Shown: positions 16,889 to 25,376, counted from the stretch's first letter. The stretch is 31,725 bases of DNA from LZORAL124-50-18 sp051208045 (GCA_051208045.1 JBPJFY010000024.1:1-31725); one strand, 5' to 3'. The notes: generated from the letters alone by a model not told the origin. Numbers and translations are program-made.

Positions 16889-17941
16889 ATGACTTTGGCC
16901 GTACAACCTGCCCACATCACAACGCCACCCGCGCCAGCTCAGCTGTCTCCCTTGTCACCCTTCGTGGATGATGTGCGGGAGTCGCTGTACCGGTGGCATA
17001 CTGCCGGGTTGAAAACCGCGCTCCTGACGTTGATAAATTACGAAGGCAGCTCCCCTCGGCCCATCGGCAGCCAGGTGGTGGTGAATGAGTATGGTCATGC
17101 CGCAGGACTGATCTCCGGTTCCTGCCTGGAGACCAACCTCATTGTCGAAGCCATGCACTGTATTCGATCCAACACCGCAAAACTGGTACGGTATGGCAAA
17201 GATTCTGATTACCTCGATATAACGCTGCCTTGCGGGTCAGGACTGGATGTTCTGATTACCCCCAATGTCAGCGATCATACGATCAACCACCTGTATCGCG
17301 CACTTGTCGAGCGTCAGCCCGTGGCTTTAACGGTCGATACACAGCACTTTCACTCGGCCATACAAATCATCAATGCCAGTGACCTCGATGTCCACGCAGT
17401 AACCCGCAGTAAACAACTCACGCGCAAGGAAGTTGAAACAACCCTGACCGCTTTCACTCGCTACTATGGGCCACTTCCCCGTACGGTGGTGGTGGGCGAA
17501 GGGGCGATCTTCGATTACTTTCTGTCGCTGAGTCAGGCGTTTGATGGCGAGGTAATTGCCTGTTCCCCCCGATTCAGCTCGATACCCAAAGCGGCAGCAT
17601 CACCGATGGAACGTCTGCGCAGAGTTCCCTTGCATAACCCGGCGCAGTTTGACGCACAATGGCTGGACGCCGCCACTGCGTTGGTGTTGCTTTCACATAA
17701 TCACGACTGGGATACGGAAATCCTTCAACAAGCGCTGAAAACACCCGTGCGCTATCTTGCGGCTCTGGGGAGCCCCGCCACCCATGCACGCCGTATTGAC
17801 CTGCTTCAAACCGCAGGTGTTACTGCGGCGGACTGTGCGCGAATAAAAGGCCCAGCCGGGCTGGATCTGGGTGGGCGAACACCGCCGGAAATTGCGCTCT
17901 CCATTCTGGCGGAGATTACCCAGGAACGAAACCGGAAATAG
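16889..17941 (+). CDS. XdhC/CoxI-family molybdenum-cofactor maturation protein
   Basis: A 350-residue protein with both XdhC domains. The N-terminal part (about 25-100) has ALLTLINYEGSSPRPIGSQVVVNEYGHAAGLISGSCLE. The C-terminal Rossmann-type part (about 190-345) has RTVVVGEG and YLAALGSPATHARRIDLLQTAGV, ending GLDLGGRTPPEIALSILAEI. XdhC proteins bind molybdenum cofactor, assist its sulfuration and load it into the hydroxylase, here presumably the IorB-like subunit. The start follows that gene's stop by 13 bases with GGAG upstream, so all three form one operon. A longer frame upstream lies inside IorB and is not used. Confidence 0.92.
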   Translation: MTLAVQPAHITTPPAPAQLSPLSPFVDDVRESLYRWHTAGLKTALLTLINYEGSSPRPIGSQVVVNEYGHAAGLISGSCLETNLIVEAMHCIRSNTAKLVRYGKDSDYLDITLPCGSGLDVLITPNVSDHTINHLYRALVERQPVALTVDTQHFHSAIQIINASDLDVHAVTRSKQLTRKEVETTLTAFTRYYGPLPRTVVVGEGAIFDYFLSLSQAFDGEVIACSPRFSSIPKAAASPMERLRRVPLHNPAQFDAQWLDAATALVLLSHNHDWDTEILQQALKTPVRYLAALGSPATHARRIDLLQTAGVTAADCARIKGPAGLDLGGRTPPEIALSILAEITQERNRK

Positions 17942-17985
17942 ATACGAAACCCAAAACGGCGCCCCGTCCTCCTCATCGGTTATGG

Positions 17986-18615
17986 TTAATGGGAATCGCT
18001 CATACTGTGCGCTTCCCGCTCCTCCGCAACTTGAGCTAGAATCTGCCACGACGAATTCAGAAACAGTAAGGCCATGAGAATGGCGACCACAAGGTCCGGC
18101 CACGCCGCGCCGGTCCACCAGACGCCTGCTGCAGCGATCATCACGGCGATGTTGCCAATCGCATCATTACGGCTGCATAACCAAACCGAGCGTACATTCG
18201 CGTCACCATTACGATAGGCAAGCAGTAGCAGCACACTGATAAGGTTCACAGCCAGGGCCAGTAGGGCAATCCACCCCATGGTGAAAGGTTCAGGCTCAGC
18301 GACAACAAAAAAGCGATATACACTGAACAAGAGCACCCAGAGCCCCATCAGGCTCAAACTTACTCCCTTCAACCAGGCCACTCGACTGCGTACGGCGATT
18401 GGGCGGCCGATGGCCCATAAACTCAGGGCATATGTGAGTGAATCCGCCAAAAAATCCAGGGCATCTGCTTGCAACGCCTGGGATTGCGCCAGAACACCGC
18501 CAATCACCTCGGTGATAAACATACCTGCATTAAGAGCAATGACAATCCAAAGCACACGCTTGTAACGATCCGATATGCCATCAAATTTTTTTTCACCACA
18601 ACACTGGCCACTCAT
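17986..18615 (-). CDS. Cation diffusion facilitator-type transporter (short)
   Basis: A 209-residue membrane protein with about six transmembrane helices. The conserved acidic pair in helix 2 is seen in ADALDFLADSLTYALSL, and helix 5 carries the subfamily's SVWLCSRNDAIGN where typical CDF proteins have HxxxD. It lacks the long cytoplasmic C-terminal domain of CzcD or ZitB. An N-terminal GQCCG may bind metal. The family exports divalent cations such as zinc or cadmium in exchange for protons; the metal is not determinable here. It is divergent from a MerR-type gene, with the MerR operator inside its own promoter, so metal-induced expression is expected. Confidence 0.88.
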   Translation of the reverse strand: MSGQCCGEKKFDGISDRYKRVLWIVIALNAGMFITEVIGGVLAQSQALQADALDFLADSLTYALSLWAIGRPIAVRSRVAWLKGVSLSLMGLWVLLFSVYRFFVVAEPEPFTMGWIALLALAVNLISVLLLLAYRNGDANVRSVWLCSRNDAIGNIAVMIAAAGVWWTGAAWPDLVVAILMALLFLNSSWQILAQVAEEREAHSMSDSH

Positions 18616-18647
18616 AAAACACTTCCTCTTTTTTAAGATCTTAACTC

Positions 18648-18678
18648 AGTTTAAAATCTCCAGTAACTAGAGGTTCAA
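18648..18678 (-). promoter_or_regulatory. MerR-controlled promoter of the CDF transporter
   Basis: On the minus strand the -35 TTGAAC (18678-18673) and -10 TAAACT (18653-18648) are separated by 19 bases, the overlong spacing that defines MerR-family promoters. The spacer contains CTCTAGTTACTGGAG (18672-18658), a dyad matching CadR/ZntR-type operators. Binding by the adjacent MerR protein would twist the DNA and switch the transporter on. The same site lies 12 bases before the regulator's own start, so autoregulation is likely. Confidence 0.85.
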
Positions 18679-18684
18679 GAAAAA

Positions 18685-19116
18685 ATGTCCATAAACAGGA
18701 AAAATTTTCCCATCGGTACGCTCTCAGCACTGACGGGATGTAAGGTGCCCACAATTCGGTACTATGAGCAGACCGCCCTGCTACCGGTCCCCGCGCGCAC
18801 GGAAGGTAACCAGCGCCGCTATTCGGGTTTTCACCTGAAACGGCTTCAATTTATCCTGCACGCACGGGCGTTGGGGTTTACATTGGAAGACATACGGGAG
18901 CTGATCTCGCTTTCAGATCAGCCAGCCACACAACATCACGCCGACACCATTGCGAACAAACACCTCAAATCAGTGTCTGAAAAGATTGTGCGCCTCTCAG
19001 CGCTGAAGCAGGAATTGGAGCGAATGTTGGCCGGGTGCCAATCGGGACATTCGGCACAGTGTCAAGTCATCGAAGTACTGTCAGACCATAGCCTGTGCCA
19101 CCGGGAACATGACTAA
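18685..19116 (+). CDS. MerR-family metal-responsive regulator (CadR/ZntR-type)
   Basis: A 143-residue regulator. The winged helix-turn-helix occupies residues 8-75 (IGTLSALTGCKVPTIRYYEQTALLP and RALGFTLEDIRELISL). A dimerisation helix follows, and the metal-binding end reads GCQSGHSAQCQVIEVLSDHSLC. The Cys spacing and VIEVLSDHSLC tail match the Zn/Cd/Pb-sensing branch of MerR. It most likely activates the divergent CDF gene through the 19-bp-spacer promoter. Extra His residues (CHREHD) after the last motif Cys could tune metal choice. Start ATG 18685 sits next to the operator. Confidence 0.93.
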   Translation: MSINRKNFPIGTLSALTGCKVPTIRYYEQTALLPVPARTEGNQRRYSGFHLKRLQFILHARALGFTLEDIRELISLSDQPATQHHADTIANKHLKSVSEKIVRLSALKQELERMLAGCQSGHSAQCQVIEVLSDHSLCHREHD

Positions 19117-19209
19117 GGCAACTCGACGCTTCCACCTGTATTAAATCAATTCTTTTGCCCACCGTATCCCGTAACATAATTTCATAGCACACTTCATTGA
19201 GAAACACGT

Positions 19210-19578
19210 ATGAATGCGAAAGTTATACTTATTGGTACAGGCGTTTCCGTCGGACTCATTATTGGCAGTCAGCTTGCCTTTGTCCTGCTGGCGTCCTACG
19301 TGGCAATGTCAGATGTCGTTTGGCTCAAAGCCAATAAAGAGTCCGTCTGGGTAATTATCGGCACGGCGGTGTACGCACTCAGCTTGTTGTTTGGTGGGGT
19401 TATCACAGCCACATTGGCAGAGCACCGTCGAGTACTTCATGCGGCGATTGCCGGGTCCTGCGCTGCCTTACTTTCCGTCCTTACGGCAGGTGATCTGAGT
19501 GCGCTTTGCGAAAAAGCAATTCTGGTGGTGTTGTTAGGCATCGGCGCGGCGGCTCTGGGGGGAAAACTCACTCGGTAA
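19210..19578 (+). CDS. Small membrane protein, unknown function
   Basis: A 122-residue protein with four probable transmembrane helices (about 6-30, 46-68, 76-94 and 101-118). It has no recognisable motif. The start at 19210 has only a weak ribosome site (GAGAAAC). It follows the MerR gene by 93 bases in the same direction, but nothing in it suggests metal transport. I do not recognise the family. Confidence 0.65.
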   Translation: MNAKVILIGTGVSVGLIIGSQLAFVLLASYVAMSDVVWLKANKESVWVIIGTAVYALSLLFGGVITATLAEHRRVLHAAIAGSCAALLSVLTAGDLSALCEKAILVVLLGIGAAALGGKLTR

Positions 19579-19682
19579 ACCGCTTTTTGTGCGGTACATA
19601 GTCAAACCAATAAAGACTCCGTCACACCGGTACGAATTCTTACAAATCGCCTACAGAGGCTACATGAGAGGTGGCTTAAGTT

Positions 19683-19702
19683 AGTTGAATTACGCTTCAA
19701 CT
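19683..19702. promoter_or_regulatory. Inverted repeat in the leader of the flavin oxidase gene
   Basis: AGTTGAA (19683-19689) and TTCAACT (19696-19702) form a perfect 7-bp inverted repeat with a 6-base spacer, 25 bases before the chosen start. A protein binding here could block transcription or translation. Confidence 0.4.
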
Positions 19703-19726
19703 TCGATTGCAAAGGATGCTCACCCG

Positions 19727-21379
19727 ATGATAGCGACGCTCGCCCACCACCCCAACCTACACTTCTCGAACATCGACTCCGCACTCTCTGCCTGGGCAGA
19801 CCTGCTGGGAGAAGACGCCGTTCTGGCGGGGAACACCGCCAGAGATCCATACCATGCCAATACCTTGGGCGTAAAACGCACGATTTCCGGTGTTCTCAAA
19901 CCCTCGTGTGTGACTCAGATCACCGGCATTCTGAAGGTCGCCAACACTTTCAACGTGCCGATCTACCCCATCAGTACGGGCCGTAATTGGGGATATGGCA
20001 GCGCTAATCCGGTCTCCGATAACAACGTGATTCTGGACTTATCCGGTTTGAATCAAATACTGCACTTTGACCGCACGCTGGGGCTGATCACAATACAGCC
20101 GGGCGTTACACAAGGGCAGCTTTACCAGTTTTTATCCGATCAAGATGCTCCCTACCTGGCTCCGGTTACCGGTGCGGGCCCGTCATGCAGCCCTTTGGCG
20201 AATGCACTTGAGCGCGGATTCGGGCTGCCACCCTGCTCCGATCATTTTGCCGCGGTTACCGATCTTACTGCGATATTGCCCAATGGAGAGACCTATCAAT
20301 CAGCACTGGCAGCCCGAGGGGCGACAACCATTGCGGCGAGCTACAAATGGGGAATTGGTCCTTACCTGGATGGATTATTCACCCAAAGCAATCTGGGCGT
20401 TGTTACCTCGATAACCCTGAAACTTGCGCCGAAGCGCGAAGCCACGGAATGTTTTGTCATTCAATTTAACAACCCAGAAGATTTAAGCACTGCAGCGACC
20501 TGTGTTCGTGAACTTAACCGTCGTTATAGCGGGCTGCTCAGTGCATTAAACCTGTCTAATCGGCGACGGGTGCTCTCCATGCTGGAACCCTTTCCACAGG
20601 ACAGCGTCGCAAGGGGAGCGTTAATCCCTGAAGCTCTTGTCGATGCCATGGCTGAAAAACATCGCGTCAAACACTGGTCTTTATTTGGCGCTATCTATGG
20701 CACGCCAGCAGTTGCCCGTGCCGTCAAACGGGAAATGAGCGCCTACACCCAACAGCTCGGGGCGGACGTGTTCTTTTTCAATAAAAAGAAAGTTAACCGA
20801 TTAAAACACTGTGCCTCCTGGATACCGGGCACACTGGGGACTACCCTGCGCAACAAGTTAACCACACTCAGCAACGCGATGGCGTTCGTGGAAGGCCAAC
20901 CCAGTGACATGGCGTTGCCACTGGTGCAATGGAAAGCCCGGAAACCAACGACGACACATGTACACCAAGGCTCCGTGAACCCCGACCAGACGAATGCCGG
21001 TTTGTACTGGTATTCCCCACTCGTGCCGAACGAGCCTGAAGCTGTGCACCGGTTTTATCAGTTACTTCACGACACCTGTGAAGAGTATGGCTTCGAACCG
21101 CTTCTCACACTCACCAACATCAATGACATCTGCTTCGATGCCACGCTGCCCATACTGTTTGACCGCAGCCAGCCAGAAGAAGTCATCAAGGCCAAACAGT
21201 TTTACGAAGTATTGTTAGTCCGAGGAGAGCAAGCAGGGTTCTTACCCTATCGCCTCAACATCGAGCACATGCCCCTGTTCACTGAGCAACAGCATCCCTA
21301 CTGGCAGCTTGTCAGCCAGATTAAAGCTGCCGTTGATCCGAACGGTATACTGGCTCCCGGGAGGTATGCGCCCCTGTAG
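19727..21379 (+). CDS. FAD-binding oxidase of the vanillyl-alcohol oxidase/4-cresol dehydrogenase family
   Basis: A 550-residue flavoenzyme. The PCMH-type FAD domain (about 45-260) shows YPISTGRNWGYGS, VILDLSGLNQILHFD, GLITIQPGVTQGQLYQFL and GAGPSCSPLANALERGFG. The C-terminal oxidase cap (about 260-550) ends in AAVDPNGILAPGRYAP, a standard ending of the family. Members oxidise p-substituted phenols such as cresol, vanillyl alcohol or eugenol; the substrate here cannot be read. There is no signal peptide. ATG 19727 has AAGGA upstream; a TTG at 19685 would add 14 residues. No cytochrome subunit gene adjoins, so an oxidase rather than a flavocytochrome is plausible. Confidence 0.85.
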   Translation: MIATLAHHPNLHFSNIDSALSAWADLLGEDAVLAGNTARDPYHANTLGVKRTISGVLKPSCVTQITGILKVANTFNVPIYPISTGRNWGYGSANPVSDNNVILDLSGLNQILHFDRTLGLITIQPGVTQGQLYQFLSDQDAPYLAPVTGAGPSCSPLANALERGFGLPPCSDHFAAVTDLTAILPNGETYQSALAARGATTIAASYKWGIGPYLDGLFTQSNLGVVTSITLKLAPKREATECFVIQFNNPEDLSTAATCVRELNRRYSGLLSALNLSNRRRVLSMLEPFPQDSVARGALIPEALVDAMAEKHRVKHWSLFGAIYGTPAVARAVKREMSAYTQQLGADVFFFNKKKVNRLKHCASWIPGTLGTTLRNKLTTLSNAMAFVEGQPSDMALPLVQWKARKPTTTHVHQGSVNPDQTNAGLYWYSPLVPNEPEAVHRFYQLLHDTCEEYGFEPLLTLTNINDICFDATLPILFDRSQPEEVIKAKQFYEVLLVRGEQAGFLPYRLNIEHMPLFTEQQHPYWQLVSQIKAAVDPNGILAPGRYAPL

Positions 21380-21519
21380 CCGCTTTATAGATTGAACCCA
21401 CTGTTCGCAACGACTGTGCTCGGCGGGCGGTGCGCTTCCTCAGTCCCTCCATATTTCGTGCACAATTGTGCATTACTCTACCTGTGAGTCGAAAGTTATT
21501 CCATCTACAGGAGAAAGTC

Positions 21520-21777
21520 ATGCACACGCTACCTCAGCTAAAACTTACAAAAGTTGCCCTCGCTATTTTTTTGTCCTGCGCTCTGAATGCCTGGGCGACA
21601 CCGCCGCAAGGAAAAGCGCCCCCGCCAGAGGCCATCGAAGCCTGTGAGGGCAAAAGTGAAGGTGAAGCGGTGACGTTTGAAACGCGACATGGTCACACGT
21701 TGAGCGCTACCTGTCAAACCATCGAGAACCAGCTCGCCGCTGTACCTGAAAAACATAGAAGAAAGGCCAAAGAGTAG
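21520..21777 (+). CDS. Small exported protein with a PPPEAIEAC motif
   Basis: An 85-residue protein with a signal peptide (KVALAIFLSCALNAWA, cleavage after about residue 26), then PPPEAIEACEGKSEGEAVTFETRHGHTLSATC. Two Cys at 42 and 65 could form a disulfide in the periplasm. Short proteins with PPPEAIEAC and a later TC occur in marine and environmental bacteria, without known function. AGGAGA sits 6 bases before ATG 21520. It follows the flavin oxidase by 140 bases and has a hairpin 20 bases after its stop. Confidence 0.75.
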   Translation: MHTLPQLKLTKVALAIFLSCALNAWATPPQGKAPPPEAIEACEGKSEGEAVTFETRHGHTLSATCQTIENQLAAVPEKHRRKAKE

Positions 21778-21797
21778 CTTAGTCTAGTTACGACGAG

Positions 21798-21816
21798 GTG
21801 GGGCTCCCTGCCCCAC
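21798..21816. terminator. Hairpin between converging genes
   Basis: GTGGGGC-TCCCT-GCCCCAC is a 7-bp GC-rich stem with a 5-base loop, placed between the exported-protein gene and the converging gene ending at 21839. It lacks a T-run on either strand, so it is a possible but atypical bidirectional terminator. Confidence 0.5.
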
Positions 21817-21838
21817 GCAAACCTTCCCCGGTACTCGC

Positions 21839-22276
21839 TTAATCTTCCTGAACCCCGCTGTACAACTCTTCCGCGCTGTTCAGGCTACCCCAAACCGCCT
21901 CAAAGTCTGGTACTTTTATATGAGGAATGTGCAACGTCAACAATCCCCCCATGTCAGTTTCCCAGTTGCCACCTAACCCAAGCAAAAAAACCTTAAAGGA
22001 TTCCGGCACATCACCATTGATCACCCAAAAGTAATGACGCAAATTTGAAGGTCGCTTCACAGCCAGCAATTCGTATACCTGTGTATGTAGATGCCTGACA
22101 TAAATCTCGTCTCCCCAGAAGAGTCGATAATCTTCCTGAAACATCGAAGACTCCTGCACCACAAAACGATCGCTACCCACTGGTTTTACGTAAAGCCTCT
22201 GTTCATCTCTTAACTCCCGATTTGCTTGCAGATACTTTATTACCAAACTAATTTCTAACGCATTTTTATTACCCAT
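21839..22276 (-). CDS. Hypothetical protein, possibly DUF4265-like
   Basis: A 145-residue soluble protein. The middle reads VKPVGSDRFVVQESSMF and LFWGDEIYVRHLHTQVYELLAV, and the end LGLGGNWETDMGGLLTLHIP. This pattern, with a strand-rich opening and a final Gly-Glu-Gly-Leu-Pro region, recalls DUF4265 proteins, but I am not sure. There are no Cys and no obvious catalytic residues. It starts at ATG 22276 and is divergent from dbpA across 214 bases. The function is unknown. Confidence 0.6.
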   Translation of the reverse strand: MGNKNALEISLVIKYLQANRELRDEQRLYVKPVGSDRFVVQESSMFQEDYRLFWGDEIYVRHLHTQVYELLAVKRPSNLRHYFWVINGDVPESFKVFLLGLGGNWETDMGGLLTLHIPHIKVPDFEAVWGSLNSAEELYSGVQED

Positions 22277-22316
22277 CGTCGACGGTTACCCCCGAAACAC
22301 TGTCCAATGTGGATTA

Positions 22317-22333
22317 CCTGTGAATATCACAGG
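22317..22333. promoter_or_regulatory. Palindrome CCTGTGA-ATA-TCACAGG
   Basis: Perfect 7-bp arms with a 3-base centre lie 40 bases upstream of the gene at 22276 and 158 bases upstream of dbpA. The spacing does not fit CRP (TGTGA-N6-TCACA) or LexA (CTGT-N8-ACAG), so the binding factor is unknown. The rest of the 22277-22490 gap holds a possible dbpA promoter with TGG-TATCGT at 22428-22436. Confidence 0.4.
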
Positions 22334-22490
22334 CGCATCTGACCCGGTACTCAAAGCATCACTCTACGCGAGATAACGTCAAATTTTGTCGCTGACCATT
22401 TCTTTACTGGTGAAATTTCCAGCAATGTGGTATCGTGCGCCCCCTTTTTTCGCACTCACCCGTGTGCCCGCCTGACATCAAGTGGTATCT

Positions 22491-23876
22491 ATGACAGAAA
22501 ATGTTCCGTTCACGTTCGTTGACCTTCCCCAAGCGCAACGCGATAACCTGTCCAATCTTGGCTATCACACGATGACACCCATCCAGGCGAAAGCATTACC
22601 CCTGGCGTTGGCGGGTAAAGACCTGATCGCCAAAGCCAAAACCGGCAGTGGTAAAACCGCCGCCTTTGGCATACCGCTCCTGCATGGTTTGAATCCACGC
22701 TATTTTGGTACCCAGGCGTTAATTCTCTGCCCGACGCGGGAGTTAGCCACCCAGGTGACCGACGAATTGAGAAAGCTCGCACGCTTCCAGCAGAACATTA
22801 AAATTGTATCTCTGTGCGGCGGACAACCCATTGGGCCGCAAATCGGCTCAATGGAACACGGCGCGCATGTCGTGGTCGGTACCCCCGGTCGTTTAAAAGA
22901 CCATCTTCGTAAAGGCACCCTTGATATCAGCCAGATTCGCACGCTGGTGTTGGATGAAGCAGACCGAATGCTGGATATGGGATTCATCGGTGACATCGAA
23001 ACGATTATCGACGTCTGCCCGAAGCAACGACAAACGCTACTCTTCTCGGCCACCTACCCGAAAGACATCCAATCGCTCAGCCAACGCTTCCAGCACGAGC
23101 CCATCGAAATTCAGGTGGAATCCCTGCACAGCAGCGAGCACATTGAACAGCGGTTCTATCTGGCAGACAAAACAGAAAAACTGGCGGGACTCCAACGCCT
23201 ACTGAATCATTTCAAGCCCCAGTCCGCCGTTATTTTCTGCAACACCAAACAGGCCGTGAAAGACGTCTGTGACTTTCTTGCGGACCAGCACATCAGCGCG
23301 GCCCCCATTCACGGTGATCTGGAGCAAAAAGAACGGGATCAGGTACTTACCCGGTTTAAACAGCAAAGCCTGTCCTTTCTGGTGGCGACGGATGTGGCCG
23401 CGCGTGGTCTGGACATAGACGATCTCCCGGCTGTCATCAATTTTGATCTGCCCAGAGATCCTGAAGTGTATGTGCATCGCATCGGCAGAACCGGCCGCGC
23501 AGGAAAAGAAGGCATCGCCCTGAGCCTGCTTGCGGACACTGAACAGTATAAGTTTGCCGATATCGAAGCCTATCAACAGCGGTCGCTGGAAACAGAAGAC
23601 CTTAAGTTGATCAAATGGCAGGACAGCCCGCTGCCGCCACCCACATTTGTGTCACTTTGCATCGCCGGTGGTCGCAAACAGAAAGTTCGCCCGGGTGATG
23701 TGCTGGGCGCGCTTACGGGCGACGCAGGAATTGATGGAAAAGCCGTGGGAAAAATCCATGTGCTGGAGTTCGTTACCTACGTCGCCATTCAACGAAATCA
23801 GGCGGACAAAGCCTTGGGTCGACTGATCAATGGAAAAATTAAAGGCCGCAAATTCAAGGTGCGAAAAGTTGCCTGA
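22491..23876 (+). CDS. dbpA: ATP-dependent RNA helicase DbpA
   Basis: A 461-residue DEAD-box helicase, close to E. coli DbpA (457). It has the Q motif (TPIQAKALPLAL), motif I AKTGSGKT, PTRELA, the DEAD motif in LVLDEADRMLDMGF, SAT, and HRIGRTGRAG. The C-terminal domain (about 385-461) with RPGDVLGALTGDAGIDGKAVGKI is the DbpA RNA-binding domain, which in E. coli targets hairpin 92 of 23S rRNA during large-subunit assembly. ATG 22491 is preferred; GTG 22482 adds three residues, and no good ribosome site is visible. It is followed 61 bases later by rhlE on the same strand. Confidence 0.95.
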   Translation: MTENVPFTFVDLPQAQRDNLSNLGYHTMTPIQAKALPLALAGKDLIAKAKTGSGKTAAFGIPLLHGLNPRYFGTQALILCPTRELATQVTDELRKLARFQQNIKIVSLCGGQPIGPQIGSMEHGAHVVVGTPGRLKDHLRKGTLDISQIRTLVLDEADRMLDMGFIGDIETIIDVCPKQRQTLLFSATYPKDIQSLSQRFQHEPIEIQVESLHSSEHIEQRFYLADKTEKLAGLQRLLNHFKPQSAVIFCNTKQAVKDVCDFLADQHISAAPIHGDLEQKERDQVLTRFKQQSLSFLVATDVAARGLDIDDLPAVINFDLPRDPEVYVHRIGRTGRAGKEGIALSLLADTEQYKFADIEAYQQRSLETEDLKLIKWQDSPLPPPTFVSLCIAGGRKQKVRPGDVLGALTGDAGIDGKAVGKIHVLEFVTYVAIQRNQADKALGRLINGKIKGRKFKVRKVA

Positions 23877-23937
23877 GCGTGACACCGTATCAGCCCTGTC
23901 CACACCTAACCCTACTACCCAGCCGGATAATCACACC

Positions 23938-25260
23938 ATGAATTTTGACGCCTTAGGCCTGCCTGACACCATTTTAAAAGCGATAAAAGAACAAGGGTAT
24001 GAAACCCCTTCCCCTATTCAGGAACAGGCCATTCCGGCAGTATTAAAAGGTGAAGACGTGATGGCTGCAGCGCAAACCGGCACGGGGAAAACTGCCGCGT
24101 TTACATTGCCCTTGCTGGCACGCCTGTCAAATGATAAATCGCCACAGGCCAACCGGGTGCGTGCCTTGGTGCTTACACCAACCCGTGAGTTAGCCGCTCA
24201 AGTCGGTGAAAGCATCCAAAACTACAGCAAATATCTCCCCCTTCAATCAACCGTTGTTTTTGGGGGGGTAAAAATCAATCCGCAAATGATGCGATTACGC
24301 AAGGGCGTAGATATTCTTGTCGCAACACCCGGTCGCTTGCTGGATTTGTGTAACCAGAATGCGGTGAAGCTGGATCAGGTCGAAATTCTGGTGCTGGATG
24401 AGGCCGACCGCATGCTCGATATGGGCTTTATCCACGACATCCGTAAGATTCTTGCGCTACTGCCCCAGCGCCGACAGAATCTGTTGTTCTCAGCGACATT
24501 TTCGAAAGAGATTCGGCAACTGGCCAAAGGATTAGTGCACCAACCGGCAGAAATTTCCGTTACACCGGAGAATACCACTGCACAAACCGTTGAGCAGCAG
24601 GTGATCCCCGTCGATAAGAACAAAAAGGCAGACTTGCTGATACATCTCATCCAAGAGAACAAGTGGTATCAGGTTCTGGTTTTTTGCCGAACGAAGTACG
24701 GTGCAAACAAACTGGCCTACAAGCTAAGCAAGTCCGGCATTGAAGCTGCACCAATTCACGGCGACAAAAGCCAGGGGGCACGCACCCGGGCCCTGGCGGA
24801 GTTTAAAAAGGGCGAGGTGCAAGTCCTGGTGGCTACGGATATTGCCGCTCGCGGACTGGACATCGATCAATTACCCCAGGTCGTAAACTTTGAACTACCC
24901 AACGTCGCAGAAGATTATGTGCACCGCATCGGTCGTACCGGGCGAGCGGGTGCGGAAGGTAAAGCAGTTTCGCTGGTGTGTGCCGAAGAACACCAGAACC
25001 TGATCGGCATCGAGCGGCTTATACAACAGATTATTCCACGACGTGGCGTGCCAGGCTTTACACCGGCAGAAAAACTTCCGGAATCACCCACCAAGCTGAA
25101 GCCCGTTAAGTCGAAAAAACCGAAGAAGCCTAAAAAGCCCAAAACAGAACACCAGGATGGTGGTCGCTCGAATAAAGCCAGTGCGAAAAAAAGCCATGCG
25201 CCAAATGCGACAGGCGCTCCACGCAGACCTGCCCGAAACAGGCGACCAGCATCCAAATAA
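23938..25260 (+). CDS. rhlE: ATP-dependent RNA helicase RhlE
   Basis: A 440-residue DEAD-box helicase of the RhlE group. Motifs run in order: SPIQEQAIPAVLKGEDV, AQTGTGKT, TPTRELAAQV, VLDEADRMLDMGFIHDIRKIL, SAT, VATDIAARGLDIDQLPQVVNFELPN and HRIGRTGRAG. A basic Lys/Pro-rich tail after residue 375 is unstructured and probably binds RNA. It is expected to take part in ribosome maturation or RNA turnover. It starts 61 bases after dbpA, so the two may be cotranscribed. ATG 23938 begins at MNFDALGLPDTILKAI, the conserved start; the open frame to 23830 lies inside dbpA. Confidence 0.93.
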   Translation: MNFDALGLPDTILKAIKEQGYETPSPIQEQAIPAVLKGEDVMAAAQTGTGKTAAFTLPLLARLSNDKSPQANRVRALVLTPTRELAAQVGESIQNYSKYLPLQSTVVFGGVKINPQMMRLRKGVDILVATPGRLLDLCNQNAVKLDQVEILVLDEADRMLDMGFIHDIRKILALLPQRRQNLLFSATFSKEIRQLAKGLVHQPAEISVTPENTTAQTVEQQVIPVDKNKKADLLIHLIQENKWYQVLVFCRTKYGANKLAYKLSKSGIEAAPIHGDKSQGARTRALAEFKKGEVQVLVATDIAARGLDIDQLPQVVNFELPNVAEDYVHRIGRTGRAGAEGKAVSLVCAEEHQNLIGIERLIQQIIPRRGVPGFTPAEKLPESPTKLKPVKSKKPKKPKKPKTEHQDGGRSNKASAKKSHAPNATGAPRRPARNRRPASK

Positions 25261-25360
25261 TCCGAGCAACTGCAACTCGCAAGAAAGCATGTCACCTTTT
25301 TTTACACCTAAGCATCAACAAAAACCGATATATATTTGTTTTTATTACTCATTTATTATC

Positions 25361-25376
25361 TGGCACATTATTGGCA
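25361..25376 (+). promoter_or_regulatory. Sigma54-type promoter upstream of the DUF1194 gene
   Basis: TGGCAC-N5-TGGCA (25361-25376) differs at one base from the sigma54 consensus TGGCAC-N5-TTGCA, with the invariant GG and GC at the correct spacing. It lies 68 bases before the start of the PEP-CTERM-like gene. PEP-CTERM genes in several bacteria are driven by sigma54 with the PrsK/PrsR pair, so the context fits. Confidence 0.75.

Noticed and set aside
22317..22333. CRP or LexA site
   Set aside because: Half-sites look similar but the spacing is 3 bases instead of 6 for CRP, and 7 instead of 8 for LexA.
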